Source of the DNA: Bacillus oleivorans | Lineage (GTDB): Bacteria; Bacillota; Bacilli; Bacillales; JC228 | DNA: 64,000 bases | NCBI RefSeq assembly: GCF_900207585.1 | Contig: NZ_OAOP01000002.1 | Span: 310,001-374,000 of the forward strand | Direction: 5' to 3' | Part shown: positions 59,683-64,000 of the stretch, in pieces | Layout of the letters: every line of letters begins with the position of its first letter | Position numbering within the stretch: position 1 is the stretch's first letter | Program-made: the position numbers and the translations under genes | Notes under the pieces: model-generated | Databases searched by the model: none | What the model saw: only the letters and a program-made list of their open reading frames with translations | What the model was told of the DNA's origin: nothing

Positions 59683-61953
59683 ATGATGTTTAAAAAAATG
59701 ACAATTGACGATGCGTTACAATATATAAAAAGCAATAAACAAATATCTGATAATATTGTTCATTGGCAAAAAATCGAAGGCAGGGAAGCTTCTTTTGCAC
59801 CTATGCCGGATGATCTTCCTGATGCGCTTAAAAATGCCTTACAAAGAAGAGGAATCGAGAAGCTCTATTCCCACCAGGGAGAAGCTTTGGCATTGGCCAG
59901 ACAAGGGAAAAGCTTTGTTGCCATTACACCAACAGCTTCTGGCAAAACTTTGTGCTATAATCTGCCGGTGATTGAATCTGTTTTAATGGACCCGCAAACG
60001 AGAGCACTTTACTTATATCCGACGAAAGCCCTCGCCCAGGATCAAAAAAATGAATTGCATGAACTGGCGGAAGGTGAAGACCTTCAAATTAACAGTTATA
60101 CATATGATGGGGATACCTCTCCTAGTATTCGGCAAAAAATCAGAAAAGCAGGGCATATTGTGATGACAAACCCGGATATGCTCCATTCAGGGATTTTGCC
60201 TCATCACACAAAGTGGGTTTCTCTATTTGAAAATCTAAAATTTGTAGTAATTGATGAACTTCATACATATCGTGGAGTATTTGGGAGCCATGTAGCGAAC
60301 GTAATTAGAAGACTAAAGAGAATTTGCCGCCATTACGGCTCGAATCCTATTTTCATATGTACATCAGCAACGATTGCAAATCCGTTAGAGTTAGCTAGTA
60401 CTCTTACTGAAGAAGAAATGACATTAGTCGATCGAAATGGAGCGCCAAGCGGAGAAAAGAATTTTATCTTTTATAATCCCCCGATTGTGCATAAAGCTCT
60501 AAATATACGTAAAAGCGCTACATTAGAAGCACGTTCTCTTGCCGCTCAATTATTAAAAGAAAAAATTCAAACGATTGTTTTTGCAAAGAGCAGAGTAAGA
60601 GTGGAGATTTTATTTACTTATTTAAAGGAGCTTGTCAAAAATCAATTGGGGAGTAAGTCAATTAGAGCTTATCGCGGCGGTTATTTGCCTAAGGAAAGAA
60701 GAGAGATTGAAAAAGGACTGCGTGACGGTACCATTTATGGTGTTGTCAGCACGAATGCCTTAGAATTAGGGGTTGATATTGGCCAGCTGCAAGCATGTAT
60801 TATGACTGGATATCCTGGAACGATTGCCTCGGCATGGCAACAAGCGGGGCGTGCCGGCAGGAGACAGGGAAAAGCGCTCGTAATATATGTTGCAGATAAT
60901 AATCCGCTTGATCAATATATCGTGCAGCATCCAGAGTACTTCTTTCATAACAATCCTGAAAAAGCGCTAATTAACCCTGACAATCTAATTATCCTAGTGG
61001 ATCATGTGAAGTGTGCCGCCTATGAGCTGCCTTTTCAAAAAGGTGAGAGTTTCGGTAATTTTGAAGTTGAGGAAGTACTTGAATATTTAACAGAGGAACG
61101 AATTCTTCATCAAAATGGGGACAAATGGTACTGGATGACAGACTCCTTCCCGGCTCATAACATTAGCCTTAGATCCGCTTCACAGGAAAATGTTGTCATT
61201 ATTGACCAAACAGATTCGCCTAATCATCGTGTCATTGGTGAAATGGACCGGTTTAGTGCGATGACCCTTTTACATGATGAAGCCATTTATTTGCATCAGG
61301 GAATCCAATATCAAGTAGAATTTTTAGATTGGGAAGAGAAAAAAGCATTTGTCCGGGAAGTAAATGTGGATTATTATACAGATGCCAACTTAGCCGTACA
61401 ATTAAGGGTATTAGAAGTTGATAAATTCGAAGTGAACGATCACATTGAAAAAGGCTTTGGAGATGTAACGGTTCAAGCAATGGCAACTATTTTTAAAAAG
61501 ATAAAATTTGAAACCCATGAGAACATCGGATCAGGTCCAATCCACTTGCCTGAAGAGGAGCTTCATACAAGTGCATCTTGGATTTCGCTGACGCAGGAGA
61601 GTACAAGTAAAGAGGAGCTGGAACAGGGGCTAGTAGGTGCTGCCCATGCCCTTTCTCACATTATTCCTTTATTTGTGATGAGTGATCGGCATGATATTGT
61701 TGTTACCCCCCAGGTAAAAGCTTCTCATAATGAAAAACCAACAATCTTTTTCTATGACCGTTACCCTGGAGGAATCGGATTGAGTGAAAAGGTATTTGAA
61801 AATATGGAACAAATCCTGGCTGAGACGAAACAAATGATAACGGCGTGTTCATGTGATGGCGGATGTCCTTCTTGTATCGGAATGGAAACAGAAACCGATA
61901 AAGCAAAACTAAGTACTATACGTTTATTAGCTTCGATCAAAATGTACGTATAA
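59683..61953 (+). CDS. mrfA: DEAD/DEAH-box DNA repair helicase MrfA (YprA)
   Basis: This is a superfamily 2 ATP-dependent 3'-5' helicase that, with the nuclease MrfB, repairs mitomycin C-type damage in B. subtilis. Walker A is PTASGKTL near residues 86-93, and the DEAH-like box is VVIDELHTYRGVFG near 189. Helicase C motifs include STNALELGVDIGQLQ near 349 and QQAGRAGRRQGKAL near 386. The C-terminal MrfA zinc-binding domain is seen in CSCDGGCPSCIG near 727-738, with four cysteines. Length is 756 residues. AAGGGGGAG precedes the ATG. The mrfB gene follows after 29 bases. Confidence 0.95.
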   Translation: MMFKKMTIDDALQYIKSNKQISDNIVHWQKIEGREASFAPMPDDLPDALKNALQRRGIEKLYSHQGEALALARQGKSFVAITPTASGKTLCYNLPVIESVLMDPQTRALYLYPTKALAQDQKNELHELAEGEDLQINSYTYDGDTSPSIRQKIRKAGHIVMTNPDMLHSGILPHHTKWVSLFENLKFVVIDELHTYRGVFGSHVANVIRRLKRICRHYGSNPIFICTSATIANPLELASTLTEEEMTLVDRNGAPSGEKNFIFYNPPIVHKALNIRKSATLEARSLAAQLLKEKIQTIVFAKSRVRVEILFTYLKELVKNQLGSKSIRAYRGGYLPKERREIEKGLRDGTIYGVVSTNALELGVDIGQLQACIMTGYPGTIASAWQQAGRAGRRQGKALVIYVADNNPLDQYIVQHPEYFFHNNPEKALINPDNLIILVDHVKCAAYELPFQKGESFGNFEVEEVLEYLTEERILHQNGDKWYWMTDSFPAHNISLRSASQENVVIIDQTDSPNHRVIGEMDRFSAMTLLHDEAIYLHQGIQYQVEFLDWEEKKAFVREVNVDYYTDANLAVQLRVLEVDKFEVNDHIEKGFGDVTVQAMATIFKKIKFETHENIGSGPIHLPEEELHTSASWISLTQESTSKEELEQGLVGAAHALSHIIPLFVMSDRHDIVVTPQVKASHNEKPTIFFYDRYPGGIGLSEKVFENMEQILAETKQMITACSCDGGCPSCIGMETETDKAKLSTIRLLASIKMYV

Positions 61954-61982
61954 ATATTCGTGGCAAGAAAGGAGAGACGGGG

Positions 61983-63236
61983 ATGTCGATAAAAGGCAAG
62001 CTAAACCGCATGAAAAATCATTTATCTATAGATTCAGGGCCAAATAAAGACTTCTCGAAAGCCTTTCAAATTGCTGAAATAGACAGCTGGAAAGAAAATG
62101 GCTTTATCCTATATGAAGCGAAGGACGGATATTGTTTTGTAAAGAAAAAGAAATATCCGCTCAGCTTTCAAGTTGGCCGTTACAGTGTTCAAGATTTTCA
62201 AAAGGCTGTCCGAATATGGCAGCACTATGATGGGAAGCACCCGCTCTCTTCAAAAGGCTACAGGGATACGGACTTGTTCTTTTTTGATACGGAGTCGACA
62301 GGATTGGGGTCCGGTGCAGGAAATCATCTGTTTATATTGGGACATGCAAGGATCGATCATGGGAATTTAATAGTAACCCAGCATATTTTGCCCGAACCAG
62401 GCTTCGAAGTTGCTTTATACGAAAGTTTCTTAAGTGAATGTAACGTACAGGCACTTGTTACGTACAATGGAAAGGCTTTTGATTGGCCTCTTGTACAAGC
62501 TAAATATTCTCTGATTCGAAATGAAGTTGCTAAACTCCCTGCATTTGGACATTTTGATTTATTTCATGCCTGTAAGCGCCTGTTTAAACATGAACTGCCC
62601 TCGATGAAACTGTCTGTTATAGAAAAAGAAGTCCTCGGTGTAGCAAGAGGAGAAGATGTTCCCGGATATTTATCAGGCATGATCTATCAGGATTTTCTCG
62701 AACGGAAAGATCCTGAAGGCATTTTTGCTTTATGTCTTCATAATGAGCGGGATATTCTGTCACTTGTATCTTTGTACACACATTTATCATTTTTAGTACA
62801 TCAGCAGACAGAGACTGTATCAAGTGTCGCTTTTGAGATTGGAAGGTGGGAAGCCGCTTCCGGGAACATTAAAAAAGCCATCACTCAATTGCAAATACTT
62901 GCTGATACTAAAAATGAGTGGAATGATCAGGCAAAATTCCAGCTTGCCAGTCAATATAAAAAAACTAAGCAAATCGAGGACGCCATTCCTCTATGGCTTG
63001 AACTGGCTTCCCATTCAAGCGACCTGAAAAAAATTATTTCCTGTATTGAACTGGCAAAATGGATGGAGCACATAAATAAAGACTTTAGTGAAGCACTTAA
63101 GTTTACTGAGAACGCACTTAATGAAGCTATCGAAAATAAGAGATTAACCTCAAAAAAAAGAGAAAATTTGTATCGGGATTTAATGAAACGAAAGCTTAGA
63201 CTGCTAAGAAAAATAACGAATTCATTTCCTGGGTAA
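61983..63236 (+). CDS. mrfB: DEDDh exonuclease MrfB (YprB)
   Basis: This partner nuclease of MrfA has 417 residues. The catalytic RNase H-like motif I is LFFFDTESTGLGSGAGNHLFILG near residue 97-120 (D, E). The middle motif VTYNGKAFDWPLV (N, D) is near 158-170, and HNERDILSLVSLYTHL (H, D) near 254-269, completing the DEDDh set. The C-terminal 120 residues hold helical, TPR-like repeats (ASGNIKKAITQLQILADTKNEW, QIEDAIPLWLELAS). AAAGGAGAG lies before the ATG. The mrfA-mrfB operon matches yprA-yprB of B. subtilis and precedes cotD there as well. Confidence 0.94.
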   Translation: MSIKGKLNRMKNHLSIDSGPNKDFSKAFQIAEIDSWKENGFILYEAKDGYCFVKKKKYPLSFQVGRYSVQDFQKAVRIWQHYDGKHPLSSKGYRDTDLFFFDTESTGLGSGAGNHLFILGHARIDHGNLIVTQHILPEPGFEVALYESFLSECNVQALVTYNGKAFDWPLVQAKYSLIRNEVAKLPAFGHFDLFHACKRLFKHELPSMKLSVIEKEVLGVARGEDVPGYLSGMIYQDFLERKDPEGIFALCLHNERDILSLVSLYTHLSFLVHQQTETVSSVAFEIGRWEAASGNIKKAITQLQILADTKNEWNDQAKFQLASQYKKTKQIEDAIPLWLELASHSSDLKKIISCIELAKWMEHINKDFSEALKFTENALNEAIENKRLTSKKRENLYRDLMKRKLRLLRKITNSFPG

Positions 63237-63381
63237 GCGCAGGATTCTGTTTCCGCACTCAAAATGGAGATAGGTGTCGTTTTTCGACATCTTAAAAATG
63301 TAATAAATATGCAATTGTCACAAACGAAATGTCCTTGTAAAATAAAGACGAAAGTTATATTTTCACCAAGGATGATGACTG

Positions 63382-63477
63382 ATGAAAAAAGCAATTCTAT
63401 TCTTATTTTTTGTTGTTTTATTTTTAACGATCTTCTTATTTACTACATTTAAAGAGACCTTCCACGCAGTGTTATAG
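63382..63477 (+). CDS. Putative 31-residue single-helix membrane peptide
   Basis: A short frame starts at ATG 63382 with AAGGATGATG about 9 bases upstream. It encodes MKKAILFLFFVVLFLTIFL followed by FTTFKETFHAVL: a basic start, about 19 hydrophobic residues and a short polar end. This is the layout of a small integral membrane peptide. It lies between mrfB and cotD. I do not recognise it. No terminator follows, and a possible sigma-K promoter for cotD lies just beyond. Overlapping longer frames in the same place have no ribosome binding site. Confidence 0.45.
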   Translation: MKKAILFLFFVVLFLTIFLFTTFKETFHAVL

Positions 63478-63527
63478 GAGGATTTAAATACTTAAGACAG
63501 TTACCCTAAAAATAGGTGTTTGTATTA

Positions 63528-63558
63528 GTACATGTCTCCTTTGTCTATCATAGGCTGT
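63528..63558 (+). promoter_or_regulatory. Possible sigma-K promoter of cotD
   Basis: An AC at 63530-63531 is followed after 17 bases by CATAGGCTG (63549-63557), resembling the sigma-K pattern AC, 16-17 bases, CATA-N3-TA. It starts about 30 bases before cotD. Sigma-K control is known for cotD in B. subtilis. Confidence 0.4.
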
Positions 63559-63589
63559 AATGTAACAAACTATAGAAAGGAGAATGTCA

Positions 63590-64000
63590 ATGTACTGCAG
63601 ACCACCTAGAGTATTGCCAGCAGTAGTTCACCCTACAAAGCAATGTGTTCAGCACACATTCTCAGCAACAGAGGTTCCACACATTCATCCTACTCATAAT
63701 ACGTTGGTAAATCACCAATTGTATCAGCATAAGCATTATTATCCGCAGACTCAATCAGTGGTGAATGAAGTATCTCATCAACACTATAACGTTGGACCTA
63801 GTCCTCTAGTAAGTCCAGCTGGATTAGGCCCAGGACCTGGTGTAGCAGGAGCATTTATGCCAGGATATCCAACTGGTGTTGCCGGTGCAGCCGCACCTGG
63901 TTATCCTTCTAACGTTGCCGGTGCAGCCTTGCCAGGAAAACCATTTCCTTCTGGTGTAGCAGGAGCAGCAATGCCAGGAAAGCCATTTCCTTCTAACGTA
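63590..64000 (+). CDS. cotD: Spore coat protein CotD (3' end outside window)
   Basis: The first 137 codons are visible and the frame is open at the right edge. The N-terminus MYCRPPRVLPAVVHPTKQCV and the following His-, Tyr- and Gln-rich region (VPHIHPTHNT, HQLYQHKHYYPQTQ) match CotD, a sigma-K-dependent inner coat protein. From about residue 83 the sequence becomes a run of GVAGA..PGYP or GVAGA..PGKPFPS units of 12-14 residues, at least four in view. This is longer than the classic B. subtilis protein of 75 residues, so an extended repeat tail is a feature of this strain or lineage. AGAAAGGAG lies 8 bases before the ATG. Confidence 0.88.
   Translation, partial: MYCRPPRVLPAVVHPTKQCVQHTFSATEVPHIHPTHNTLVNHQLYQHKHYYPQTQSVVNEVSHQHYNVGPSPLVSPAGLGPGPGVAGAFMPGYPTGVAGAAAPGYPSNVAGAALPGKPFPSGVAGAAMPGKPFPSNV

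Overview
The window is a chromosomal segment of a low-GC, endospore-forming Bacillaceae bacterium (Bacillus in the broad sense). The evidence is gene content and order. It follows the ypeB to cotD arc of the Bacillus subtilis chromosome almost gene for gene, and it carries sporulation genes (ypeB, spoIVA, ypjB, sspM, cotD), bacillithiol genes, TRAP, a menaquinol bc complex and strong AGGAGG-type ribosome binding sites. No prophage, CRISPR array, rRNA or tRNA was seen. The species cannot be fixed from the sequence alone.

Layout. 1-2.5 kb: the 3' end of ypeB, a decayed IS1182-family element inserted at the ypeB terminator, then motI and ypfB. 2.5-6.2 kb: cmk, plsC, rpsA and fni. 6.2-12.5 kb: ypzI (antisense), the yphA-yphB-ypzH membrane group, der, gpsA, yphE and yphF. 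12.8-20 kb: spoIVA, hbs, folE, mtrB, then the menaquinone block hepS-menG-hepT, ndk and cheR. 20-28.9 kb: the aromatic supra-operon aroC-aroB-hisC-tyrA-aroA, a gene of unknown function, ypiA and ypiB. The trp operon and aroH, which lie between aroB and hisC in B. subtilis, are absent here, although the trp regulator TRAP (mtrB) is present. 29-34 kb: ypiF, qcrABC, ypjA, ypjB and a YugP-type metallopeptidase. 34-43 kb: ypjC (antisense), ypjD, dapB, mgsA, bshB1, bshA, cca, birA, and panBCD behind a structured leader. 43-52.5 kb: a DinG-family protein whose helicase half looks inactive, a metallo-beta-lactamase-like protein without its metal ligands, ypmA, ypmB, aspB, asnS, dnaD, nth and ypoC. 52.5-64 kb: ponA and recU (antisense), yppC, sspM (antisense), a small coiled-coil gene, yppE, a yppG-like gene, an Hsp20 gene (antisense), mrfA-mrfB and the 5' part of cotD.

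How the genes fit together. HepS/HepT and MenG make the menaquinone that QcrABC oxidises. AroC, AroB and AroA supply chorismate, and HisC with TyrA lead toward tyrosine and phenylalanine. MgsA makes methylglyoxal, and BshA/BshB1 in the same run make bacillithiol, which protects against such electrophiles. PanBCD make pantothenate, and BirA attaches biotin. Der, RpsA and AsnS serve translation. DnaD, Nth, RecU, MrfAB, HBsu and the DinG-like protein serve DNA replication, repair and packaging.

The points most worth a second look are: the DinG-like protein with all helicase motifs eroded; the adjacent metallo-beta-lactamase-fold pseudoenzyme and a third, amidohydrolase-like pseudoenzyme; an IS1182 remnant flanked by a 23-bp duplicated terminator palindrome and containing two inverted GC-rich palindromic units; the two-hairpin panB leader; a LexA-like box at mrfA; TRAP without an adjacent trp operon; and a few tiny genes with good ribosome binding sites. 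All starts, motifs and hairpins were read by eye, and no database search was run.
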